Shown in pieces: positions 1 to 5,291 of a stretch of DNA of 5,816 nucleotides. The stretch is taken from assembly GCA_002433675.1 (NCBI GenBank), contig DJIP01000120.1, positions 6,835 to 12,650 of the forward strand, in the 5' to 3' direction. The notes beneath the pieces are model-generated. The model had not been told where the DNA came from and made no database searches. It was given only the letters and a program-made list of their open reading frames with translations. Source of the stretch: Halomonas halophila (GTDB lineage: Bacteria; Pseudomonadota; Gammaproteobacteria; Pseudomonadales; Halomonadaceae). Both the position numbers and the translations under genes were made by a program. Positions within the stretch are counted from its first letter, which is position 1. Each line of letters starts with the position of its first letter.

Positions 1-1349
1 AACACCTGGGTGTCCATGCCGCGACGGGCACTACGGACGCTGACACAGCCGCTCAACAGGGCTGCCGCGGCGCCCAGCATGGCGGCGTTCATCATGCTCA
101 TCAACCCGGTGGAGGCCAGCACCACCACCGTCGCCAGAATCGCCCAGGCGCGCAGCGCTCGGTCGAAGGCGGGCCTGGCCTGACCATTGACCTGGCTGAT
201 CAACAGGAAGTCCTGGGACTGTCGATGACGTTCGATAAAGGCCGGGCGCGCCTCAAGCAGCAGCACGTCGGAGGGTTGCAGACGAATCTGCCCGAGGCTA
301 CCCGCCACCCTGCGCCCGCCACGACAGACCGCCAGCACGGCGGCGCCATAGAGCGTGCGAAAATGGCCGTCGCGGATCTTCTGCCCGATGAACTGGCACT
401 GGTCAGAGACCACCGCTTCCACCAGGCGGCGCTCGCGGAACTCCTTCTCCAGATGGGATTCCCCCAGACGCGACGGCCTCAGACCACGCATCTGCTGCAA
501 CTCCACGGCGCCCTCCGTGGTGCCGGCAAAGACCAGGTGATCCCCGCCCTTGAGGCGTTCGCCCGGCCCCACCACGCTGACCACGTTGCCACCGCGTTCG
601 ATTTCCACCAGGAAGAGACCGGAAAGATGGCGCAGCCCAGCCTCCTCAACGGTGCGGTCGACCAGCGGCCCCTGCGGATCCACTTCCATCTCGATGGTGA
701 ACTCGCGCAGGTTGGCGAAGGCCTCCTCACTGCCGGGGCGCCTGGACAGCAGACGAGGCGTCACTATCAGCAGGTAAGCGACCCCAACGAGCGCCATGGG
801 CACGCCCACCCAGGCGATCTCGAACAGTCCCAGGTGGAGTTCCGGAAAGCGCTCCTGCATCAGGGCATTCACCACCAGATTGGTGCTGGTACCCATCAGG
901 GTGACAGTGCCGCCGAGGATTGAAGCGAAGCTCAGCGGCATCAGCAACAGCTGCGGGGCAATCGAGAAGCGACGCCCCCAGCTGATCACCGCAGGGATGA
1001 AAGTGGCCACCACCGGCGTGTTGTTGAGCAACCCGCTGACGGCGGTGACCGGCCACACCAGACGCGACAAGGCATGACGTTCGCCGGAGGGGCGTCCCAG
1101 CACATGGCGAATGATCAGATCGATACCGCCGGTATCGCGCAGACTGGCGACCAGTATGTAGAGGAAGGCGACCGTGAACAGACCACTGTTGGAAAAGCCG
1201 CCCAACGCCTGCTCGGCGTCGATGACGCCAAGGCTCAGCAGCACCACAAGCGCCCCCATCAGCACCATATCGGGGCCGAGGCGGGTCAGCGCCATCAACG
1301 GGAAGACGGCACAGGCAACGGAGAGGGCGATCCAGGCATCCAGCGACAT
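1..1349 (-). CDS. SLC13-family permease with paired RCK_C (TrkA_C) domains, C-terminus cut by window edge
   Basis: I translated this gene by hand from the ATG at 1349; it stays open for 449 codons to the left edge. It predicts an inner-membrane secondary transporter of the SLC13/DASS type, resembling E. coli YfbS. Hydrophobic segments cover roughly residues 5-197. They include LLNNTPVVATFIP (107-119) and LMGTSTNLVVN (151-161), the Asn/Thr-rich motifs that bind anion and sodium in this family. A soluble insert of about residues 205-395 contains two RCK_C-like units (about 217-290 and 300-375), and membrane helices resume near 401. Such proteins are usually about 600 residues, so roughly 150 are missing. 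An AAGG (1357-1360) seven bases before the ATG serves as ribosome binding site. The substrate is not readable from sequence; dicarboxylate, sulfate or another anion are all possible. It lies downstream of the cold shock gene but behind that gene's terminator, so it probably has its own promoter. Confidence 0.9.
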   Translation of the reverse strand, partial: MSLDAWIALSVACAVFPLMALTRLGPDMVLMGALVVLLSLGVIDAEQALGGFSNSGLFTVAFLYILVASLRDTGGIDLIIRHVLGRPSGERHALSRLVWPVTAVSGLLNNTPVVATFIPAVISWGRRFSIAPQLLLMPLSFASILGGTVTLMGTSTNLVVNALMQERFPELHLGLFEIAWVGVPMALVGVAYLLIVTPRLLSRRPGSEEAFANLREFTIEMEVDPQGPLVDRTVEEAGLRHLSGLFLVEIERGGNVVSVVGPGERLKGGDHLVFAGTTEGAVELQQMRGLRPSRLGESHLEKEFRERRLVEAVVSDQCQFIGQKIRDGHFRTLYGAAVLAVCRGGRRVAGSLGQIRLQPSDVLLLEARPAFIERHRQSQDFLLISQVNGQARPAFDRALRAWAILATVVVLASTGLMSMMNAAMLGAAAALLSGCVSVRSARRGMDTQV

Positions 1350-1360
1350 GAGGTGGCCTT

Positions 1361-1403
1361 GCTGAAGAGAATCAGCCTATTGTGCCTCCCTCACCTTATT
1401 CTA
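1361..1403 (-). promoter_or_regulatory. Candidate -10 element and leader hairpin for the SLC13 permease
   Basis: Reading the minus strand, TAGAAT (1403 down to 1398) matches the sigma-70 -10 consensus at 5 of 6 positions and lies in the most AT-rich stretch of the window (about 1390-1432). This would start transcription near 1391 and give a leader of about 42 nt. I could not find a good -35 hexamer 16-18 bp upstream, only A/T-rich sequence. A small hairpin, GCTGA/TCAGC with a 6-nt loop (1361-1376), lies just upstream of the ribosome binding site. The promoter call is tentative. Confidence 0.3.
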
Positions 1404-1438
1404 AATAGTTACAATGTATTATTTTTTTATCTCTTTCA

Positions 1439-1464
1439 GGCATATAAGGCCTTCACCCTATGCC
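1439..1464. repeat. Inverted repeat GGCATA...TATGCC with an internal AAGGCCTT palindrome
   Basis: GGCATA (1439-1444) is mirrored exactly by TATGCC (1459-1464), and the 8-bp palindrome AAGGCCTT (1446-1453) lies between the arms. The element is about 90-115 bp upstream of the permease start, next to the AT-rich promoter region and beyond the cspA terminator. It could be a binding site for a regulator of the permease. With 6-bp arms it could also be chance. Confidence 0.3.
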
Positions 1465-1549
1465 ACAGCGCCTTTACAAGAGATTCACCTCGCTTGCGAG
1501 TGTCTTCAGCGGCACCCGCCCGGGGCGTAGAATGACACACCAGAAACGC

Positions 1550-1576
1550 AAAAAGGCCCGCCGTAGCGAGCCTTTT
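1550..1576 (-). terminator. Intrinsic terminator of the cold shock gene
   Basis: On the minus strand AAAAGGCTCGC pairs with GCGGGCCTTTT to form an 11-bp stem (one G-U pair) with a TACG tetraloop, and it runs out into five T residues. It lies 55 bp past the cspA stop codon. The A-rich upstream arm gives a four-T tract on the other strand too, so the hairpin may also stop plus-strand transcripts. It isolates cspA from the downstream permease gene. Confidence 0.85.
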
Positions 1577-1578
1577 CT

Positions 1579-1615
1579 ATGCATCAAGTGCGATGCATCA
1601 CGCCGCCTGAGCGGC
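1579..1615 (-). repeat. Two further hairpins in the cspA 3' region
   Basis: Two perfect stem-loops precede the terminator in the cspA transcript. ATGCATC (1579-1585) pairs with GATGCAT (1592-1598) across a 6-nt loop. GCCGC (1602-1606) pairs with GCGGC (1611-1615) across a 4-nt loop. With the terminator stem, the 3' untranslated region contains three adjacent hairpins in about 65 nt. They may protect the transcript from 3' exonucleases; that role is inferred. Confidence 0.5.
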
Positions 1616-1630
1616 CATCAAGCGATCGAC

Positions 1631-1837
1631 TTAGTCGATGACCTTGATGTTGGAAGCCTGAAGGCCTTTCTTGCCCTGAGTCACCTCGAAGGAGACCTTC
1701 TGGCCATCCTGCAGGGACTTGAAGCCGTCGGCTTGGATCTCGGAGAAGTGAGCGAACAGGTCGTCACCGTTGTCGTCCGGAGAAATGAAGCCGTAGCCCT
1801 TAGTGTCGTTGAACCACTTGACGGTACCAGTTGCCAT
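1631..1837 (-). CDS. CspA-family cold shock protein
   Basis: This 68-residue protein is a single cold shock domain, a five-strand OB-fold that binds single-stranded RNA and DNA, acting in the cytoplasm as an RNA chaperone. RNP1 is seen as KGYGFI (13-18) and RNP2 as DLFAHF (26-31), after the typical KWFN at 7-10; length and the ending QASNIKVID fit the family. The frame is open back to an ATG at 1972, but homology begins at MATGTVKWF, and the ATG at 1837 has GAGGA (1845-1849) seven bases upstream, so that start is chosen. It appears monocistronic, with its own leader and terminator. Genomes of this type carry several paralogues, so I give no symbol, and whether this copy is cold-induced or constitutive cannot be read from the coding sequence. 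Confidence 0.95.
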   Translation of the reverse strand: MATGTVKWFNDTKGYGFISPDDNGDDLFAHFSEIQADGFKSLQDGQKVSFEVTQGKKGLQASNIKVID

Positions 1838-1974
1838 GATCGAATCCTCGACTAGCGTATATACATTACCGGGAGATACCCGAGTTGCAGTGGGTAAAAC
1901 AAGAAACCTTCCCCCGGAACATCGTCGCCAGGATGCTTCGATGACCTCTGAGACGTTCAACTTGCTAACCAACT
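1838..1974 (-). promoter_or_regulatory. Long 5' leader of the cold shock gene
   Basis: If the promoter upstream is correct, cspA mRNA has a leader of about 137 nt, similar in scale to the long leaders of cold-regulated csp genes, which act as RNA thermosensors. It contains a small CGGG/CCCG hairpin with a 5-nt loop (1870-1882) about 20 bases before the ribosome binding site, a GTATATAC palindrome (1857-1864) and a U-rich stretch. Near its 5' end TGAACGTCTCAGA (1959 down to 1947) loosely resembles the enterobacterial cold box TGACGTACAGA, with two extra bases. The resemblance is weak. Confidence 0.4.
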
Positions 1975-1980
1975 GCGAGC

Positions 1981-2009
1981 AGCATGCGCCGTCTTGGCGC
2001 TCAGGTCAA
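1981..2009 (-). promoter_or_regulatory. Candidate promoter of the cold shock gene
   Basis: On the minus strand TTGACC (2009-2004; 5 of 6 to the -35 consensus) is followed by exactly 17 bp and then CATGCT (1986-1981; 3 of 6 to the -10 consensus). The spacer holds the inverted repeat GCGCC-AAGAC-GGCGC (1986-2000), a possible operator position. The -10 is poor, so this is a moderate call at best. Confidence 0.35.
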
Positions 2010-2238
2010 ACACTATTTGCACTTGGTTACGAGACGATGACGCTTTGCGGTCACCTGCAGTACCGCCTCAAGACGTGCCGGCAGCCGCCTTGAGCGCGGC
2101 CTCCCTCCCGAGCCATACCTTCGGCTTCTGCGCCACTGTGCCTGGTCGTCATCCGGTGCGGCGTGCCCTATGCCGGTGACAGGTAATGTGCTTGCATGAG
2201 TACAGAACAGAAGAAAACCGTGCCTCAGGGAGAATGCC
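2010..2238. other. Divergent intergenic region between cspA and the GltB-like gene
   Basis: I see no convincing gene here; short open frames on both strands lack a recognisable product. The region holds the inverted repeat CTCAAG (2067-2072)/CTTGAG (2089-2094) with TGCCGGCA (2076-2083) near its centre, and GCCGC/GCGGC arms at 2084-2100. Towards the plus-strand gene, GTGACA (about 2175-2180) resembles a -35, but there is no good -10 at the right distance. The ribosome binding site AGGGAG (2227-2232) sits six bases before the ATG at 2239. Confidence 0.4.
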
Positions 2239-3888
2239 ATGGCCTCGTACCTTTCACGCCACGCCTCGACACGCTTCGGCGCCTACTACTTCGCCGTCGC
2301 CGGCCTGATCGTCAGCCTGCTCGGGCTCCTGGCGTCACCCTGGTGGCTGACGGGGGTGCTCGCGTTTGGCGCCCTGACCGCCCTTGGCACCTACGATATC
2401 GTCCAACGTCGGCGTACGGTCAGTCGCAACTACCCGATCCTGGCCCATATACGCTACTTCCTGGAGTCCATCGGGCCCGAGTTCCGCCAGTACTTCATCG
2501 AGTCGGACACCTTCGAGTCGCCCTTCTCCCGCGAGCAGCGCTCGCTAGTCTATCGACGGGCCAAGAGCACCATCGACAAGAAGCCCTTCGGCTCGCTCAG
2601 GGACATGAACGCCCCTGGCTACGAGTGGATGGGGCCATCGCTGTCTCCGGTGGAGATCACCGATCATGACTTTCGCGTGGTCGTCGGCGAGCATCGCGCC
2701 AAGCCCTACAAGGCCAGCGTGCTCAATATTTCCGCCATGAGCTTCGGTGCCCTGTCGCCCAACGCCATCAGCGCCCTCAACGAAGGTGCCAAGCTCGGGG
2801 GCTTCTACCACACCACCGGGGAGGGGGCGATCTCGCCCTACCACCTGCGCGGCGGCGACCTGGTGTGGCAGATCGGTTCCGGCTACTTCGGCTGTCGTCG
2901 CGACGACGGCGGATTCGATCGCGACAAGTTCAAGGAGAATGCCCGTCGTGACGAAGTGAAGATGATCGAGATCAAGTTGTCCCAGGGTGCCAAGCCCGGC
3001 CATGGCGGCATCCTGCCCGGGGCCAAGGTCACCGCCGAGATCGCCTCGACCCGCGGCGTGCCCGAAGGCCAGGACGTGCTCTCTCCGTCCAAGCACTCCG
3101 CCTTTTCCACCCCCTGCGAGATGATCCACTTCATCCAGGAACTGCGCACCCTGTCCGGCGACAAGCCGGTGGGCATCAAGCTGGCCCTGGGCCACCCCTG
3201 GGAGTGGTTCGCCATGGTCAAGGCCATGCTGGAGTGCGGCGACCGCCCCGACTACATCGTGGTCGACGGTGGCCAGGGCGGCACCGGCGCCGCGCCACTC
3301 GAGTTCATCAACCGCCTCGGCATGCCGCTCAACGACGCCCTGATTCTGGTCCACAACACCCTGGTCGGCGCCGGGCTGCGCGACGAGATTCGCATCGGCG
3401 CCAGCGGCAAGATCATCAGCGCCTTCGATATTGCCCGTACGCTGGCGCTGGGCGCCGACTGGGTCAACATGGCCCGCGGCTTCATGTTCTCGCTGGGCTG
3501 CATCCAGGCCCAGAGCTGTCACAACGACCAGTGCCCCAGCGGGGTCGCCACCCAGGACAAGGCCCGTGGCAACCGCCTGGACGTCGAGGACAAGTCGGTC
3601 CGGGTGAAGAACTTCCACGCCAATACCAAGTTCGCCCTGTGCGAGATGCTGGAGGCGGCTGGGCTGCATCACCCGAGCGAGCTCGGCCCGGAGCACATCA
3701 TCAGGCGCCTTTCCAATGGCAAGGCGCTGCCCTACATCAGCCTGATCGACAGCCTGGCACCCAAGGAGCTGCTGGAAGGCGGCGCCAAGAACCATCCGCT
3801 GTATCGTGAATTCTGGGATCTGGCGGACGCCCACAGCTTCGACGCCCCCTGTGCCCTGCACAGTCTGCGACAGACCAAGCTTCTGTAG
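2239..3888 (+). CDS. Membrane-anchored stand-alone FMN-binding glutamate synthase domain protein (GltB-like)
   Basis: This 549-residue protein corresponds to the central synthase region of glutamate synthase (Pfam Glu_synthase) and to the 'FMN-binding glutamate synthase family' that includes Bacillus YerD. Two hydrophobic segments at about residues 14-34 and 35-55 suggest an N-terminal membrane anchor with the catalytic barrel in the cytoplasm. Visible motifs are NISAMSFGALS (163-173), TTGEGAISPYH (192-202), GAKPGHGGILPG (250-261), the FMN-site VDGGQGGTGAAP (342-353), IGASGK (386-391) and the 3Fe-4S ligand pattern C421-x5-C427-x4-C432 followed by PSGVATQ. The N-terminal glutaminase domain and the C-terminal GXGXG domain of true GltB are absent, and no GltD reductase lies nearby. 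It is therefore probably an iron-sulfur flavoprotein oxidoreductase, not a complete glutamate synthase; substrate and electron donor are unknown. The start is supported by AGGGAG six bases upstream. Confidence 0.92.
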   Translation: MASYLSRHASTRFGAYYFAVAGLIVSLLGLLASPWWLTGVLAFGALTALGTYDIVQRRRTVSRNYPILAHIRYFLESIGPEFRQYFIESDTFESPFSREQRSLVYRRAKSTIDKKPFGSLRDMNAPGYEWMGPSLSPVEITDHDFRVVVGEHRAKPYKASVLNISAMSFGALSPNAISALNEGAKLGGFYHTTGEGAISPYHLRGGDLVWQIGSGYFGCRRDDGGFDRDKFKENARRDEVKMIEIKLSQGAKPGHGGILPGAKVTAEIASTRGVPEGQDVLSPSKHSAFSTPCEMIHFIQELRTLSGDKPVGIKLALGHPWEWFAMVKAMLECGDRPDYIVVDGGQGGTGAAPLEFINRLGMPLNDALILVHNTLVGAGLRDEIRIGASGKIISAFDIARTLALGADWVNMARGFMFSLGCIQAQSCHNDQCPSGVATQDKARGNRLDVEDKSVRVKNFHANTKFALCEMLEAAGLHHPSELGPEHIIRRLSNGKALPYISLIDSLAPKELLEGGAKNHPLYREFWDLADAHSFDAPCALHSLRQTKLL

Positions 3889-3929
3889 TCGCCGGCCAGA
3901 CTCGCCGCCCCCGGTAGCCGACGCCGCCC

Positions 3930-3951
3930 GGGGCGTCCATGCCCCCTTTTT
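3930..3951 (+). terminator. Probable intrinsic terminator of the GltB-like gene
   Basis: GGGGC (3930-3934) pairs with GCCCC (3941-3945), extendable by one G-T pair to leave a 4-nt loop, and is followed after one C by five T residues (3947-3951). It starts 42 bp past the stop codon. The stem is short but all G/C, so termination of plus-strand transcription here is plausible. Confidence 0.55.
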
Positions 3952-3976
3952 CCTTTTCCCTTTTCCCTTTTCCCCT
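3942..3976. repeat. 35-nt homopyrimidine tract with TTTTCCC tandem repeats
   Basis: Every plus-strand base from 3942 to 3976 is C or T. Three perfect copies of the heptamer TTTTCCC (3954-3974) follow a degenerate copy, CTTTTTCC. The tract lies between two convergent genes and begins inside the terminator of the GltB-like gene. The opposite strand is all purine and lies downstream of the CDF gene stop. Such tracts tend to vary in copy number and can form triplex DNA. Confidence 0.9.
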
Positions 3977-4036
3977 GCGGCCCCCGTCCCCCTTCGGCTT
4001 GCCTTACGCCGGCCTGGCCTCATTCAGCGATGCTAC

Positions 4037-5032
4037 TCAGCGCTGATCGACGCACTCCCCCACCTCCTCCAGTTGCATCGTGACATGCTCGATATCGAAC
4101 CCACGGGTCAGCACCTCCCGCACCGCCACCAGGGTTCGCTGGTGGTCCTCTCCCGAGCGCACCCCAACGTGCATCGACACCAAGTGCCGCCCGGGTGTCA
4201 GCGACCAGGCGTGAACATGATGAACGTCGCATACCGCCGGTACCGTCTCGACGACGGCCCGCTTCATGGCATCGATATCCAGGGATTCCGGGACGCCTTC
4301 CAGCAGGATGTGCCCACTCTGGCGCGTCAGCGTCCAGGCATTCCTGAGGATCAGCAGCGCCACCAGCACCGACAGCAACGGGTCGATCGGCGTCCATCCG
4401 GTCGCCATGATCACCAGCGAAGCAACGATTGCCGCCACCGAGCCGAGCAGATCCCCCAGCACGTGCAGCGCAGCACCACGAATATTCAGATTGTCGCGGT
4501 CACCGCCGTGAAGAATCACAAAGACCACGATATTGACCAGCAGTCCGGCCACCGCCACCGTCAACATGACAGGTCCCAGCACCTCGACCGGACTCAGCAG
4601 GCGACGGACCGCTTCTATCGAGATCCAGACCACGATGGCGATCAGGGTCAAGCCGTTGACGAAGGCGGCAAGGATCTGCACCCGGTCATAGCCAAAACTG
4701 CGGGCATCGTCTGCTGGTCTCTTGCTGAGGCGGGCCGCAAACCAGGCCAGCACCAGGGCGGCGCTGTCGGTGAGCATATGGCCGGCATCGGCCAGCAGCG
4801 CCAGCGATCCGGAGACGATACCACCGACCACCTCGGCCACCATGAAGGTCGCGGTGAGCAGGATGCCCCAGGCCAGCCGTCGCTGGCTGTCGGTATGCAC
4901 ATGGCCGATGCCATGGCCGTGGCTGTGCGAGTCATGGTCGTGCGGATCGTGCCGATGCTTGTCTCGCTCAGCGTGCTGGTGAGCAGAGCCGTCCGCTGTG
5001 GCGCTCTCGGTCGTTCGATGTTCATCAACCAT
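4037..5032 (-). CDS. Cation diffusion facilitator (CDF) metal exporter, zinc-type (CzcD/ZitB-like)
   Basis: This 331-residue inner-membrane protein is predicted to export Zn2+ (perhaps Co2+ or Cd2+) in exchange for protons. The N-terminal tail holds 12 His within residues 1-46, a metal-collecting feature common in zinc-type members. Six membrane helices fall near 54-75, 77-100, 118-141, 152-174, 185-211 and 214-232. The transport site is seen as H85-x3-D89 in GHMLTDS (TM2) and H190-x3-D194 in HVLGD (TM5), the HD-HD set of zinc transporters; SFGYDR (112-117) follows TM2. The cytoplasmic C-terminal domain (about 240-325) keeps HHVHAW (271-276), H288 and H316, likely metal-binding and dimerisation residues. 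GGGAG (5043-5039) lies six bases before the ATG. It is convergent with the GltB-like gene and divergent from the phosphatase. Metal specificity cannot be fixed from sequence alone. Confidence 0.95.
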   Translation of the reverse strand: MVDEHRTTESATADGSAHQHAERDKHRHDPHDHDSHSHGHGIGHVHTDSQRRLAWGILLTATFMVAEVVGGIVSGSLALLADAGHMLTDSAALVLAWFAARLSKRPADDARSFGYDRVQILAAFVNGLTLIAIVVWISIEAVRRLLSPVEVLGPVMLTVAVAGLLVNIVVFVILHGGDRDNLNIRGAALHVLGDLLGSVAAIVASLVIMATGWTPIDPLLSVLVALLILRNAWTLTRQSGHILLEGVPESLDIDAMKRAVVETVPAVCDVHHVHAWSLTPGRHLVSMHVGVRSGEDHQRTLVAVREVLTRGFDIEHVTMQLEEVGECVDQR

Positions 5033-5076
5033 GGGAGTCTCCCGGAAAACGAGGTCCTCGTCCTTGATGCTAGCAT
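5033..5076 (-). promoter_or_regulatory. Three stacked short dyads upstream of the CDF exporter
   Basis: Three perfect inverted repeats lie directly upstream of the start codon: GGGAG-T-CTCCC (5033-5043, overlapping the ribosome binding site), ACGAGG-T-CCTCGT (5049-5061) and ATGCTAGCAT (5067-5076). Their centres are about 17 bp apart. On the minus strand the third contains TGCTAGCAT, a possible extended -10 (TGn plus TAGCAT, 4 of 6), but no good -35 is visible. Metal-responsive regulation would be logical for this gene; binding by any named regulator is not shown. Confidence 0.4.
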
Positions 5077-5234
5077 TTGCCAGGTACTAACCCGGACCAC
5101 TCGCGCAGCCGGATCAAGACAAGCGCTACCAGACCAGTCAGCTCAACGGCCACCTCGGGAACAGTCTCCAGGGTAAACGCCGGCGCTCTGGCCTCCTTGC
5201 CGCTTACCGTTGATACTCTTCCTGTATTCGCCAT
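5070..5234 (-). CDS. Possible small ORF (54 aa) in the CDF upstream region, doubtful
   Basis: An open frame from the ATG at 5234 to the TAG at 5070-5072 encodes 54 residues, on the same strand as the CDF gene and ending 37 bp before it. A purine-rich AGGGGGAG lies nine bases before the ATG, a usable ribosome binding site. Residues about 28-43 are hydrophobic (AVELTGLVALVLIRL region), suggesting one membrane segment. Against it, I recognise no family, third-position GC is only about 63% (34 of 54 codons) with several AGA, GTA and TCA codons unlike its neighbours, and the stop lies inside a palindrome that may be a promoter element. I regard it as probably chance. Confidence 0.18.
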   Translation of the reverse strand: MANTGRVSTVSGKEARAPAFTLETVPEVAVELTGLVALVLIRLREWSGLVPGKC

Positions 5235-5291
5235 GCGCGAGGTCTCCCCCTGGAACGGGGCTTACCGACAGCGAACCGACACAGGACCGCC
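5077..5291. other. Divergent intergenic region between the CDF and phosphatase genes
   Basis: Apart from the doubtful small ORF, this stretch appears non-coding. For the plus-strand gene TTGATA (5210-5215) matches a -35 at 5 of 6 positions, but no acceptable -10 follows at 16-18 bp. GATACT (5212-5217) could be a -10 but lacks a -35. A weak CCCC/GGGG hairpin lies near 5246-5260. The phosphatase ribosome binding site AGGA is at 5283-5286. Confidence 0.35.

Noticed and set aside
225..923. A 232-codon open frame on the plus strand at the left end
   Set aside because: It is the antisense shadow of the SLC13 permease, whose minus-strand translation carries clear family motifs and runs off the window edge.
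1505..1533. Plus-strand promoter-like pair TTCAGC, 17 bp, TAGAAT
   Set aside because: The -35 matches only about half the consensus, and a transcript from here would meet the terminator hairpin at 1550-1576 almost at once; no gene or RNA is seen to justify it.
1631..1972. Extended cold shock protein start at 1972 (113 residues)
   Set aside because: The added 45 residues have no resemblance to the family, and the internal ATG at 1837 has a properly spaced ribosome binding site and begins the conserved MATGTVKWF.
2196..2669. A 157-codon plus-strand frame starting in the leader of the GltB-like gene
   Set aside because: It overlaps the real gene in another frame, has an Arg/Pro-rich unrecognisable product and no clear ribosome binding site.
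2545..4023. A 492-codon open frame on the minus strand, antisense to the GltB-like gene
   Set aside because: It lies opposite a well-supported gene, its translation is low-complexity G/A/L/D/V-rich sequence without a family, and long antisense frames are expected in GC-rich genes.
3806..5176. A 456-codon open frame on the plus strand across the CDF gene
   Set aside because: It overlaps the end of the GltB-like gene and is antisense to the CDF gene; its Q/H/R-rich translation is the mirror of the His-rich, GC-biased real gene.
5070..5234. Resemblance of the small-ORF C-terminus (VPE, hydrophobic stretch, Arg) to a PEP-CTERM sorting signal
   Set aside because: There is no signal peptide, the charged cluster is not terminal, codon use is atypical, and no exosortase context is visible.
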